A stretch of 64,000 bases of DNA from Candidatus Gracilibacteria bacterium. GTDB lineage: Bacteria > Patescibacteriota > Gracilibacteria > BD1-5 > UBA6164. Location: positions 1 through 64,000 of the forward strand of contig JAACSU010000010.1 of assembly GCA_010119145.1 (NCBI GenBank), in the 5' to 3' direction. The translations under genes and the position numbers were made by a program. Below the pieces are notes generated by a model that ran no database searches, was not told the DNA's origin, and worked only from the letters and a program-made list of their open reading frames with translations. Below are positions 32,653 to 44,179 of the stretch, one piece after another; the stretch's first letter is position 1, and every line of letters begins with the position of its first letter.

Positions 32653-34164
32653 ATGGCCTGAGAAAAAAAAGTACTTGTTTCCGTTGATGGATGACTTACA
32701 TGAAATCGTCGAAGGAATCTCCATTTAACAGTGGGGCTTTTGAGTTTCTCAACGATGATGTTTCATTTTACCACAGTATATTTTTTTACGCTTCAACTCC
32801 AATCACTTGCACTCGTTTGAATTTTTCTCTGACTAGGGAACCTCTTTGCATTTTTATTTGATGTGCCTATTGGTATTTTACAGTATTACTTTAAATCAAA
32901 AACGCTCTATCTCATGTGAGTTATATCACAGGTTGTTGCTATTCTTATATTTTGAAACTTTATTTTTGAAGTTACCAACTTTATAGCTGTGAGTGTCTCT
33001 GAAAATGCTTGAGTGTTAGAATGAGTATTACAGTTTTTTCTTTGAAGTGCTTTAAATCTTTTACTTTTGCTCATTGCTGCAATGTGTTATGGTTTCACAA
33101 AGGAGGTAAATGATATAACAAATATTTCATATGTCTTAAGTAATGCTACTCCTGATCAATACAAGTCTATTATCGCTCAAAATAATTTATTTACCTGAAT
33201 TGGGTCATTTTTATGACTTCTCACTGCTTGATTTATTTTGACCTTTTCTCCTAAACTCATTATATTTCATATATTAGTTATCATTGTACTTATATTTGTA
33301 CTCATGTACCGTTACTTTGATAATGAAACTACAACTCTCAATATTCATGAAGTTAAAAAGTTTCAGGTTTATTTCAAGCCCTGATTTCTTAATAAAACAA
33401 AGGAAGTTGTGGTAAAAACCGTGAGTAATATAGATTTAAAAAATACACTCTCTCAATCTAAATTTATATTTTTAAATCCGATTAAAATATCGGATGATAT
33501 GATTTCTCTCTCTGAAATGAGGTCGAAAACATTAAAGAGTTTCAAGGAAATTTATGAAACACTTTCATATGCTTCTCATAGTTATCTCATTGTCTACTGG
33601 TCATTTATAATGTTGTTAACTTTTTGATTTTGGGATACTTTTGCCTCAACATTTCTTATTGAGTTTTTAGATCAAGTTCGGTCAGGTTGGAGTTTTATTC
33701 TGCTGGGTATTATTGCTATTCCTGCCTTTGCTCTGCAAGATATGTTTTGAAAACTTGCTGATAAAATTTGAGTGTACAAGGTTGCTGTTGCGTGACTTAT
33801 ACTCTCAGGTTCATCACTGATTATCATGTGATTTTTCGCAAGTGATCCTCAGTTCCTCATAGTTATGCCACTAGCTCTCCTAAACTCAGTTGGGTATTCT
33901 ATTTGTATGAGTTTATCAGTTGCTACATTTCTAGAGAGTTATAATACGACCTACGCAGAAAAAAAGTGACTCAAACAAATCGATGCAAATGCTTCAGCTG
34001 CACCGATGAAAATCCTACAGAATTTTGCAAACGTAGTAGGACTCTTCCTTGGTTGAATCATATTATCTATCGCGTGATATGGTGGATTCTTTATAAGTTT
34101 TGGAGTATTTATTATCTGTTTCTTGATCTGGTCTCTTATTCACAAAAAGAAAATAATATCTTAA
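32653..34164 (+). CDS. MFS-like membrane transporter
   Basis: 503 residues, about 12 hydrophobic helices: six in the first 230 residues, a cytoplasmic loop of about 80 residues (including KNTLSQSKFIF...), then six more. Weak MFS landmarks: GIFLGLGNLFAFLFDVPIG in helix 2-3 and DMFGKLADKIGVYKVAVAG after helix 8. The extreme N-terminus is basic and Arg-rich (NRRRNLHL). Substrate unknown. It is preceded by AT-rich intergenic DNA and followed in the same frame by a small gene. Confidence 0.8.
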
Positions 34165-34212
34165 AATGCTCACTCAGGATATTTGCATAATTGAGACAGT
34201 TTTTTTGACTCA

Positions 34213-34506
34213 ATGAACAACTTATGAGATACTCTATGTATTACTACTAATTGATACGATTGCATGATAGAAACAGTTATACGAAGCTATTACATATTTT
34301 TTGATGAGAAACTAAAAAGTAGTACATTTATAGTACTCGCTATAGCAGGAGTAGTTATGACTGTAGGGTCATTAGTTTGATGAGTGAGTGCTTCTTGACT
34401 CAGTGCTAATACACTCCAAATATCTCAGCAATATAGCCTAGACTCTAACATTATAATAATTGATGGGGTGAGTTATAAAATAGAACTTACAAAATTGAAT
34501 CAATAA
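34213..34506 (+). CDS. Small membrane protein after the MFS gene
   Basis: 97 residues from ATG 34213 (MNNLGDTLCITTNGYDC...), with one hydrophobic segment (STFIVLAIAGVVMTVGSLVGG) and a short outer tail. The frame is the same as the MFS gene, which stops at 34164. A shorter start at 34264 is possible. A 34-codon ORF in another frame (34166-34270) overlaps its beginning and could be a leader peptide, but this is weak. No family recognised. Confidence 0.55.
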
Positions 34507-34518
34507 AATTATTAAATA

Positions 34519-34549
34519 TAAAAAAACTCTCAAAGTTGAGAGTTTTTTA
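34519..34549. terminator. Bidirectional terminator, ACTCTC/GAGAGT type
   Basis: AAAAAACTCTC AAAGTT GAGAGTTTTTT; the stop of the convergent gene (34547-34549) lies at the end of the T run. Confidence 0.88.
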
Positions 34550-34828
34550 TATAAAACTGAGTGTCATATTTTTGAGAGAAGGGAATCAAAGTTTTGTAAT
34601 CTTCATGTCAAGGATTTCATGAATATTTCAAACAAGTAGTGAGAGCTCACTATTTATGAGCTTGTTATCAGTTTTTATAAATATCTTCTTTCACTTAATT
34701 TGAACTGATTTTACACTCACAGTATTTCAAGTTATATTTTTATATACTTCCTGGACACTGAGCGCAATTATAGATAACACAGTTATCTCATCTCGAGCAT
34801 TTTTACGTAAAGATGTGCCTAAATCCAT
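34547..34828 (-). CDS. Hypothetical protein, last gene of the rsmI operon
   Basis: 93 residues, soluble, basic. A central beta-rich part reads SVKSVQIKGKKIFIKTDNKLINSEL, which resembles the DciA/DUF721 pattern (a strand with V-x-x-G-x-L-x-V followed by an L-rich helix), but the match is too short to name it. It starts 4 bases after the rsmI stop and is co-transcribed with it. Confidence 0.7.
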
Positions 34829-34832
34829 GAGA

Positions 34833-35495
34833 TTATATTAGTATTACAAATTCTCATTTTATTTTTCCTGGGTTTTCTGAAAAATAAGCTATAACTTCCG
34901 TTACCGTTCCTCTTTGATAATTTTCAAATTTTTTAGTGAGTTCTCTTCCAACTACGATATGATGATCTGCTCAAAAGTATTTTAAGATATCCTTAAGAGT
35001 TTTTTCTAACCTATGAACACTTTCATAAATAACGACTGTTTCAGTTTTGTTTTCAGAGATACGTGTTAAGAGTGTTTGTCGTCACTTTTTAATTGGAAGA
35101 AATCAAAGATACAAGAAATGATGAGAACTCATTCCACTCGCTGATAATGCCGTAATTACAGCACTTGGACCTGGAAGAGCTGTGATCTCAATTCATTTTT
35201 CCAAGACAGCTTGGACCAGAGCATAACCTGGATCAGAGATACCTGGAGTTCACGCATCAGATATAAGAGCTACAGATTTTCCATTTTCTAGCATATCTAT
35301 AATCTTTTCAACTTTTGCTATTCAAGAGTGTGAGTGATATGAAAGTGTTGGAGTATGAATATCATAATGCTTGAGAAGCACTCATGAAGTTCTCGTATCT
35401 TCACATGCAATATATTCTACCTCTTGTAAAATACGAACAGCCCGAAAGGTCATATCTTCAAGGTTTCAAATGGGAGTAGGGACGATGTAAAACAT
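34833..35495 (-). CDS. rsmI: 16S rRNA (cytidine-1402 2'-O)-methyltransferase
   Basis: 220 residues. MFYIVPTPIGNLEDMTFRAV, EDTRTSGVLLKHYDI, SDAGTPGISDPGYALV, ITALPGPSAVITALSASGM, FLGFLP-like YLGFLPIKKG and YESVHRL are the RsmI blocks in order. It methylates C1402 of 16S rRNA at the decoding centre using SAM. The protein ends without the C-terminal extension of E. coli RsmI (about 280 residues), as is common in reduced genomes. Many motif Gly are UGA. Confidence 0.95.
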
Positions 35496-35530
35496 AAGTT
35501 TTGTAGGAAGTATATAATGGGATTTTAAAA

Positions 35531-35971
35531 TTATTTTTTTCCCATTCTTGTAAGTCTATCTTTGATGGTACTGAAATCATAGTTTACATTGCTGACTACT
35601 TTTTCAGTTTCTTTTTTTGTGAGTTCTAATTTTTTATCAGAATCTTGTTTGAATTCTCAGAGTTTTTTATCAAATTTGTCTTCTATATTTTTAATGAGTT
35701 CCCCTTGTTTATTTAAGAGTTTTGATTTGAGCTCGTAGACTTCGGTTTCTAAACTTTTTATTCTTCTATTTGTAAATACCTTTCCAAAACTCAGGCCTGC
35801 CCAAATCATGAGCATATAGATAATAAAAAATAGAGTGATAGTAATAACCACAGGAATATCAAAACGAAAGAGCCAGAAGAAATTAATTTCTCTCGTAAGT
35901 GAAAAAATACCTATATTTATAATCAATAGAGCAATGAAGATAATTGCTGGAACAACAAGTAAAAATTTCAT
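35531..35971 (-). CDS. Two-helix membrane protein with coiled-coil tail (LapA-like)
   Basis: 146 residues. Two TM helices (about residues 3-25 and 38-62) separated by a short loop, then RRIKSLETEVYELKSKLL and a long Lys/Glu coiled coil to the C-terminus. This matches the LapA (DUF1049) layout, in which a cytoplasmic coiled coil follows two helices; LapA links membrane lipid synthesis or assembly factors in Gram-negatives. The identity is tentative. Same operon as rsmI. Confidence 0.68.
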
Positions 35972-35994
35972 ATTTTATTTGTGAAAAAAGTATA

Positions 35995-36726
35995 TTAATC
36001 AGTATTTAATAATATGTAAATGAGGCAGTTTTTCTCATACAAATTTCAAATACAAAGTTCTCTACATATTTTTGTATCCTGTAAACTGAGACTTCATTGA
36101 TGTCTTTTTTCTCAGACAGCATTTGAATTTACAAGTTGCTCTAATTGTAGGAAAAAATCACTTTCAAGCAAGGATTTTTTTAAAGATGAGTGAGAGTGAA
36201 TATACTGAGAAAAATGCAACAAGTAAAGTCCATCTATTTTATTATTTTTAATTTTTTGGAGTGCCTGATAGAGTCTTCAAAGTCACAGAGTATAATGATT
36301 TGCATTTATGGCATAAAAACTCTTTTCAAGAACTTTATTTTCTGGAGCATGAGAGATTCACTTTTCTTGAATAAACTTACGAAATCACTCAGTTATTTTT
36401 ATTTCTACTAAAAGATCTAGTACTTTTTGGTATCCTACTATTACAGCTGTCCCATCGAGATGGTAGCCCTCTAAAATATGCTCAAATAGTATTTCAGAGG
36501 ACCTTATATTTTCTATAGTTCACTGTGGAATATCTTGAGGTGAAAAATCTTCTAAAAAATATTGTATCTTTTGTGTTACATTAAACTCTTTTCAAATAAT
36601 AGTTGCATTATCTTTGATAAGCTTATTTTTACGTACTTGTTCTGCGTTTTCTATTTCTCGAGCCATCCATTCTTGGGCATGCTTCAGTTTTTTTTGAAGA
36701 AGTTCTATGTTTTGTGAATCTGTCAT
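35995..36726 (-). CDS. Hypothetical soluble protein
   Basis: 243 residues, hydrophilic, mostly helical by eye. A long N-terminal helix (LLQKKLKHAQEWMAREIENAEQ) is followed by a region with IIGKEFNVTQKIQYFLEDFS and another with LYQALQKIKNNKIDGLYLLHFS. No signal peptide and no motif that I can assign. It begins 6 bases after the TraG-like ATPase stop, so it may act with that ATPase. Confidence 0.68.
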
Positions 36727-36732
36727 AGGTAG

Positions 36733-39159
36733 TTACTTTATTCAAATTCTATACTCTATTTCTTTACTGACAAATGCTTTGTCTCGTCAATATTTCAATC
36801 GAGATAGTTCTATAAAAGCTTTTGCTATTTTAGGATCTCAGGTTTCCAAGTAGGGATTAGTTGGAATAATTGAGAAAGGTGTAGAAGGTTGATTATCGAT
36901 AGCCAGTTTCATAACTCATTTAAATTTATCCATATTAATAAGATCTGCGTCAGAAAATGTAGGTTGAAAATACTTTGCCATAAATTCTCCATCTTCTGGA
37001 CCAACTTTATAACTCATGACTGATCATACATTTCAGAAAATCGCGTTTTTAAGATTGAGACTTGATTTTGTGAGCGCGTCAGATTTTTCTAGTTGACCAA
37101 GATATTGATGAGCCAGAACAAGTCAGAGTCGATACTTTCGAGCTTCAGAGAGAATAGATTCTATTGATGGAGTGACATAGTTTTGAAACTCATCTATATA
37201 AAGGTAGAAATCCTTTCTGTCTTCTTTTTCCATTCGTTGACGTTGCATCGCAGCTGTTTGTATTTTACTCACCACAATCATACCTAGGAGTTGAGAATTG
37301 AGGTCTCAGATTAAACCTTTTGAAAGATTAAGAAGAATAATTTTCCCCTCTTGCATTGACTGAGCAATATTAAACGAACTCTTTGTCTGTCAGATAATAT
37401 TTCTCATAGTAGCATTTGTGATAAACCCTGAGAATTTAGCTGCAAAATACGGAATTATTTCTTGTTTTTCTCTTTGTCACATAGAAGCGTAGGTTTTTTC
37501 CCACCATGCTTTTACGATTGGATTTTTTACATTTCTGACATGATCTTTTTGAAAATCATCATCCGTAAAGAGTCTGATAATATCTGTGAGGGCTCAACCT
37601 TGGGGATACTCCATAAGAGTCAAAACTCAGTTGAGAAAATAATCTTGAAGTCTTGGGCCAAATACTTCGTTTCAAAATAGTTTTATCATTATATTAGTTG
37701 CATCTTGTGCTACCATATCTCGTTCTTCGGGAAGTGCTTCTAAGAGATTGAGACCAATTGGTCTACTCTCATCAGATGGATCAAATATGATGACATCATC
37801 AGCTCTTTCTCTTGGAATAAATGGGAGTAAATCTTTTACCAAATCACCATGAGGATCCATAATAGCAAGACCATCTCCATTGACAAAGTCTTGACGTGCC
37901 ATTGCTTGTAAAATAGATGATTTACCAGTACCAGTTTGCCCAATAACATAAAAGTGTCTAAATCTATCTTCTGTTTTGATTCTGACTTCTTTTTTTACTC
38001 CTCTATGAATATTCTCTCAGAGTAAAAGTCATTCTTTTGGCATATCTTTTGGTGCTTTTACTATTTTGAAGTTTTGCCATTTTATTTCAGGTGTTTCATT
38101 ATATCTTATATGTGGAAAATGAAATATCGAAGCAAGTTCTTCAGTATTTAAAATCATTTTTTTAAGCCAAAATGGCTTCGTGAAATATCTATAAATATAG
38201 TTTTTGATAAGTATTTTCTGATTATGTCGAATCGTGGGGTAGAATTTATTGAAGTCAGGATGTGAAAACTGTGTAAAACTACTTATTATATTTTTCAGTT
38301 CTATTTCAGTATCGTTTTGCTTATTTCCGGTTGTAATAACTCTAATAATTACTTCATATCCAGTTTTATCTCACTTCTCATCAACTGTTTTAGATCTATC
38401 TTGTGTGAGGGCACTAGAACTGTTATCCTGAGAACTTTTATCATCATTGTCATTATTTTGAAAAAACATTTCAAAGAGTGAAACTAACATCCTAATAGGA
38501 TTGAGAGTAAAATGAGAACTTTTAGAATGCATCATGGTACTTGATATCTTTGTAGATTTACTTTGCCAATCGTCATCAATAGGTTTTACAAGAATTTGAA
38601 TGGCTGCTGATTGATCTTCTTCTAGTTTTGAAAAAGCATTCGTAATGTTATTTATTGGGTCAGATTCAAGTTTTTGATATGTTTTTATTGGATAGGGAAA
38701 TATCTTTTTAGTATTGAGGTAGGTATTTGCATATGATGTACGGTCTTTGAAAATATTCACTTCTTTCGTTTCTTCTATTATAGCATCTGGATAAAATCCA
38801 TTAATCTGTTTTTCCAAAAGTTTTTTATAGTCTTTTGAACAGGTTACATAAAAGAGTATTTCTCCATCATGAGCTATATATTCAAAAGTAAGAATATCTT
38901 GGCCAAGAATTTTTGTTAGTATTTTAGATGAATGTGTACTTTTCAAAGAGGATAAAAGTTGCTCCATGAGTGAAACCATTTCTTTAAAATCTTTCGTGGT
39001 TTCCTTTTTTGCATCTGAATCAGAGTTCTTTTTTGGAAGTGTCACACGTAAAAAAACCGTCTTAAGTGTACGGGAATAGTTGTAACGTTTTTTCCAAAAA
39101 TATAAAATAATGGAAAATAGTACAACCAACAGAGAAATAATACTAAGAGTTTCAAACAT
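36733..39159 (-). CDS. VirD4/TraG-like type IV secretion ATPase
   Basis: 808 residues. One N-terminal TM helix (residues 5-22), a region of about 300 residues with no clear motif, then the ATPase: Walker A YVIGQTGTGKSSILQAMA, FVNGDGLAIMDPHGDLV, a long insertion, Walker B FYLYIDEFQNYV, and the Gln-rich LAHQYLGQL. This is the conjugative-coupling (DUF87/TraG) ATPase type, widespread in CPR genomes without a full T4SS. No relaxase, VirB4 or pilin gene is near, so its partner is unknown: DNA transfer, protein export or a pilus role are possible. First gene of a five-gene operon ending at 34547. Confidence 0.88.
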
Positions 39160-39344
39160 ATTATATAGTTATATACATCTAGTATACTCTATATAGCTGA
39201 AATAATAAATCAAAACGTACTAGTTTCTTGAAATATATTTTGACTAATAGATGTTTTCATCCATCACTCTGCTTATTTTTATTTGAATACATTGACTTTT
39301 CATGCTTTTTTTTCAATATGAGTATATAAATCAATAAATAAATT

Positions 39345-39797
39345 ATGAAAATTCTCTTACTCGACAATATCAGAAGCATGCAAAATGTGTGAGCTCTTTT
39401 TAGAAATGCTGACGGATCTGGTTTTCAAAAAATTTTTCTTACTGGATGTACTCCCACACCTCCTCGGAAAGAAATTTCTAAAACAGCACTGGGTTGAGAA
39501 AAATCTATAGATTGGGAATATTATTCAAGTGCTCAAGAGTGTTTACGTTACATTAAAAAATCTTGATTTACTATATACAGTATAGAGCTGGATGAGAAAA
39601 GTATAGATTATAAAAACCTGTATAATAATACACCATTAAACATCTGTCTTATATTATGAAACGAAATTAACGGTGTTCAAAGAACTTTGCTTGATGAATC
39701 AGATGAAATAGTTATGATACCTATGTTAGGAAAAAAAGAATCTCTCAATGTTTCAGTTGCGTGAGGAATAGTTATGTACGCTACGGTGAATACTTAG
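39345..39797 (+). CDS. TrmH/SpoU family RNA 2'-O-methyltransferase
   Basis: 150 residues. ILLLDNIRSMQNVGALFRNADGSG (SpoU motif 1), ICLILGNEINGVQRTLLDESD (motif 2), IPMLGKKESLNVSVAGGIVMYA (motif 3) give the deep trefoil knot of SPOUT methylases. The catalytic Arg of FRNAD and Asn of LNVSVA are present. It is close to the minimal size (as TrmL). RNA target unknown. The N of NVG and the Gly codons include UGA. It is followed by the surface-protein gene 15 bases away. Confidence 0.9.
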
Positions 39798-39812
39798 TAA
39801 ATAAGAATATTT

Positions 39813-42800
39813 TTGAAAAAAATACTTTACATATTTCTCTTCTGGATACTAACTTTTGTTCCTGGATTTACAGCTACTCCTCTTGTTGAGGATATCTTTA
39901 GCGATATTTCTGCTGATTACGAGTATAGAGATGAACTTCAAGCCCTCTATGATAGAGGAATGATCATCCCAGATGGATCATCACGTTTCAATCCTCAGAC
40001 ATTTTTAAATCGAGATGAGTTTGTTTGAATCTCAATGGAAGTTATTTGTGAACGTTGTATTGCTCCGCACACTGATTATGAGCTTATTCAGGAGTTTACA
40101 GGGAAAGATGTCTATTTTGATATAAATGCGAGTAATCCATATTTCTATTGCGTTGCAGAAGCAGATAAACAAAACTATGTTCGTGGATATGATATATCTC
40201 AGAGTTGTGAGAATGGAACAACTCGTTTTTGAGAAAGACCTTTTTGTCCAAGTAATCGTATTAATCTAGAAGAAGCAGTTGCGGTACTTTTACGTAATTC
40301 TGGAATTTTTACTATCAATGATAACCAAGTAGTTATTGAAAGTATCTTAAATGGAACAACAACTGAAACACTGTGAAGTGATGTCAGAGCTAAAGACAGT
40401 GCTGGAAATCCATATACCTTCTATGGATATATAAGAAAAGCCATGACTTATGAAATTACAGAATATGACACAAGTTGAAATGAAAAAGTATTAAAACTCT
40501 TAGAAACTGACGCACAGTGAAATATCAATCCAAAACAATCAATAACTAAGGAGCAGTTTCTCAGGATGTCATATATTGCACTCAAATCGAATAGTTGTAA
40601 TGAAGTCACACAAGATGAGTTTGCTCTTGCGCTGGATATATTTGAAAAAACTTGTACTCCATGACAAGTAGATTGTAAACTTTCAGATCTTAAAGATCCT
40701 TCAAATACCTATGATTTTCATGCAGACGCGCAGGGAAGTTGTGAGTCTGGAATCACAAAACCAAGTTGATATGTTTGGAGATTTATACATCAATCAACTG
40801 GACAAGAAACTTTTAAATATTGAGAATTTATAGATAATTTTGAGTTTCAAGATTCATGAGAATGGAGAATTATTTTAAGAGTCACTGATACTTGTGGTCA
40901 AAGTAGTGAAGTATTTTCAACTATTTTTGTTCCTGAGTCTTCTACTGAAACTGTAAGCCAACAAATAGATGTTGATATTGATGTTTTTGATGATAATTGT
41001 ACTCTAGGAAATAATACCTGTAAAAAAATAGATTTCACTAGTTGAGAAGATGATGGAGATAATATTTTTGATTTTGCTTGAAAAGTAGATACAAGCTGCA
41101 AGATATGAATCATTACATATAATTGGACCTATACTCATAGTGCCTCTCAAACGGAGAGAAAATCAAACGGAGTGTATCAAGATAACAAAGTTTTTGATAT
41201 TGATGGATTATGGAATATTACACTAGAGGTTCGTGATGGATGTGGAAATACGTGAAGTGAACAAATGTCCTATACTGTTTATCCAGAGACAACAAAGAAT
41301 TATATTGATGCTGATATAGATGTATTTGATGATGGGTGTATTTGAATAGATGCAAATTGTCAGGAAATATCATTTTCCAGTGATGAAACAGACGGTGATA
41401 ATATTTTTGATTTTGCTTGAAATGTAGATACAAGCTGCAAGGTTTGAAATATAAGTTATAATTGGAAATTCCAATTGCAGGGAACTTCACAAGTTATTTC
41501 AAGGCAATGAAGATATGTAGATAACTTTTCATTTTTAGATGCTGGAGTATGGAAAATATCTCTCGAAGTGAGAGATGGATGTTGACAATCAGCTCGCGAA
41601 GAGATGACCTATATTGTTCCAAAGGTTCAAAAAATAGATGTGAGTATTGATGTATTTGATGATACCTGTTCATGAGTAAATGCAAATTGTACTCCGATTG
41701 ATTTTACAAGTGGAGAAACAAATGGAAATAATATTTTTGATTTTGCCTGAAAGGTAGATACAAGTTGTAATATTTGAGTGACAAAATATAATTGGACTTT
41801 CGAACATCTAGAGAGTGGAACAAAGACGCTTGCCACTTGATTATTTCAGGATAATAGAGCATTTCCTTTAGATTGACTGTGGAGCATTCAACTCGATGTC
41901 ATTGATTGATGTGGAAATACGTGAAGTGAAACAATGAATTATACTGTATATCCAACGAAGCAAGTCACATATATAGATTTAGATATAGATGTGTTTGATG
42001 ACACTTGTACCCCAAAAGATACAAATTGTAAGGAAATATATTTTTCTAATCAGGAAGATAATTGAAATAATATTTTTGATTTCTTGTGAGAGGTTGATAC
42101 AAGCTGCAAGGTTGGAACTATAAAATACAACTGGAAATTTAACAGGGAGTGAACCACTCAGAGCATACAAGCTCAAGGGAGATATGTAGATAATTTTTCA
42201 TTTTTAGAAAGCTGAGTTTGGAATATTGAACTCGTTGTTGCTGATGGATGTGGTCAAACTGCAACAGAACAAATGACGTATATAGTAACTGATACCAGTG
42301 CAACTGAATGACTCAGCGTTGATATAGATGCTACACCTATTTATGGTTATGAAGATTTACTTGTAAATTTTAATGCGAGAATTTCTGGATGACAAGGACC
42401 TTATACTTATGAATGGTCATTTTGAGATAGCTCTACTCCATTTTATGCGTCTAATATAGATCATTTGTATCAAAGTAGTTGAACGTATAATGTATTACTT
42501 GTTGTTACAGATTCTTTATGAAAAACTGCAAGTGCGACAGTTATTATTCAAGTTCTGGATGGGGAAGCTTGTTTACAAGATAGCGACTGAGATGGAATCT
42601 GAAACTGTGAAGATATGTGCCCACTCATAGCTGGAACAGCTAATAATCTTTGATGTCCGATTTTAGAAACTCAGTGTCAAAATACAAATCAGTGCCCAAG
42701 TGCGTATAGTTGTGAAAATATTTCCCCAGATACTGGATATGGAGCATGCATCCCGACATTTAATCCAGCTAGAACCTGTTTATATAATCCAGATATAGGA

Positions 42801-42959
42801 AGTATCTTTTGAAATGCCATTTGCACAACCTGTCCATGTAGTGCAAGCGTAGATTTTCTAGCTGATGTACGAAAGTGTGATCTCATATTTCCAGCGATTA
42901 CTTCAGCTGATGGTTCTGAGATATATTCGAGGTGAGAGTATTGGCAAATAAGTGAATAA
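39813..42959 (+). CDS. Large surface protein with SLH, four Cys-paired Ig-like repeats, PKD and Ca-binding repeats
   Basis: 1048 residues. Signal peptide (ILYIFLFWILTFVPGFTA), then SLH-type repeats (FSDISADYEYRDELQALYDRG, PQTFLNRDEFVG; VYFDINASNPYFYCVAEAD), which bind wall polymer. Four tandem repeats of about 112 residues each start with DIDVFDDxC and contain NIFDFAGKVDTSCK and a YNWxF strand with an end of SGVWNISLEVxDGCG; each has paired Cys. A PKD domain follows (LVNFNARISGGQGPYTYEWSF), then a calcium-binding DSDGDGIGNCEDMCP repeat and a Cys-rich tail. It looks like a cell-surface adhesin or S-layer component. It lacks a C-terminal anchor. Confidence 0.88.
40965..42290 (+). repeat. Four tandem about 330-340-bp repeats in the surface-protein gene
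   Basis: Repeat units begin near 40965, 41304, 41633 and 41972, with the shared codons for DIDVFDD, NIFDF and VDTSC. Units vary at many positions, so this is an old in-frame expansion and not a recent one. Confidence 0.85.
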
Positions 42960-42974
42960 TTAATAACGTAATAT

Positions 42975-44072
42975 ATGAAAACAAAGTATCAATCATTTAT
43001 AGCAATCAATTTGTGACTTATTAGTCTCTGATTTTTTGTATATGTACTCTATATCTGAGCTCCCATAATTATCCCGTTTGTTATAGCAATACTCTTATCC
43101 TTTATAATACTTTCACTTTCAGGATTTTACAAACATATGTGAGTTCCTTCATATTTCTCACTTGTGTGTTCACTTGTTACGATATGACTTTTTTTCTACC
43201 TTGTATCTCAAATAATTAATGCAAATATTGAGCAAATAATCTTAGGAGCTCCAGGTTATGAAGAGAAACTTAGCAATATCATAAATACGCTGACATCAAA
43301 ATATAATATTGATGGAACGGTATTGAGTAGTCAAATAATGGATTCATTAGATTTAAACTATATATTTTCTCAAACTGCAGCGATTATTGCTAATATAGTG
43401 AAAAATACTGGAATGATATTATTTTTTACTATTTTTATTCTTTTGGAGAGTAAATCATTTTTTAATAAAATGAGAATTATTGCTGGATGAGATAGAGGAG
43501 CATTTTTCAAAATATTTGATCAGGTTCAGGCTGATGTAAAGTCATATTTTCTTATAAAAACAATAGTAAGTCTCTTGGTAGCATTTATAAGTTTTATGAT
43601 CATGTACTTTTTCGGACTAGATTTTCTAATATTTTGGGCATTTCTTATTTTTTTATTGAACTATATTCCAAACATAGGTTCTATTATTGCAGTATTTTTT
43701 CCAGTTATTTTTTCACTGATCCAATTTGAGTCACTGTCACTTACTTTTATTTTTCTAGTTCTTATGATTTCTGCTCAAGTCTTGATATGAAATATCATCG
43801 AACCACGACTTATGGGAAACAAACTAAACCTGAGCCCACTCGTAATTCTTATTTCACTTATATTTTGGGGTACGATTTGGGGACCAACAGGTATGTTGCT
43901 TTCAGTACCGATTATGGTAATGATTAATATTGTATTGGCTCATATAGAGGTTACAAGACCGATTGCTATACTTCTTTCTGAGAGATGAATTGTTAAGTTC
44001 GCAAATATGAAGGAACTTCCAACAGGAAAACTCAGTATCAGAAAAATGAGAAAATTATTAAAAAGAGGTTAA
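42975..44072 (+). CDS. AI-2E family (PerM-like) membrane transporter, paralogue 2
   Basis: 365 residues with about eight helices. Signature: FLLNYIPNIGSIIAVFFP, GNIIEPRLMGNKLNLSPLVILISLIFWG, GPTGMLLSVPIMVMINIVL. It is clearly related to the protein at 11656, which has VLDFIPSVGGAIAMTLP and IEPRVMGSRLNLS at the same places. The gene begins 15 bases after the surface-protein gene. Substrate unknown; the family includes AI-2 and Na+/H+ carriers. Confidence 0.9.
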
Positions 44073-44179
44073 TAAAAAATATTGCTAGATATGAATGAGA
44101 TTTCGTCAACCTGAACTCCTTGCAAGCAGCTTCCTAATCCTTATAAATACAGTATTAGTTTTTTTATAAGTACAATTTT

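Noticed and set aside
34166-34270. 34-codon ORF after the MFS gene
   Set aside because: Too short and overlaps the better-supported frame from 34213; kept only as a remark.
40965-42290. Tandem repeat region as a CRISPR array or satellite
   Set aside because: The 330-340-bp units are in frame and encode protein repeats with conserved Cys.
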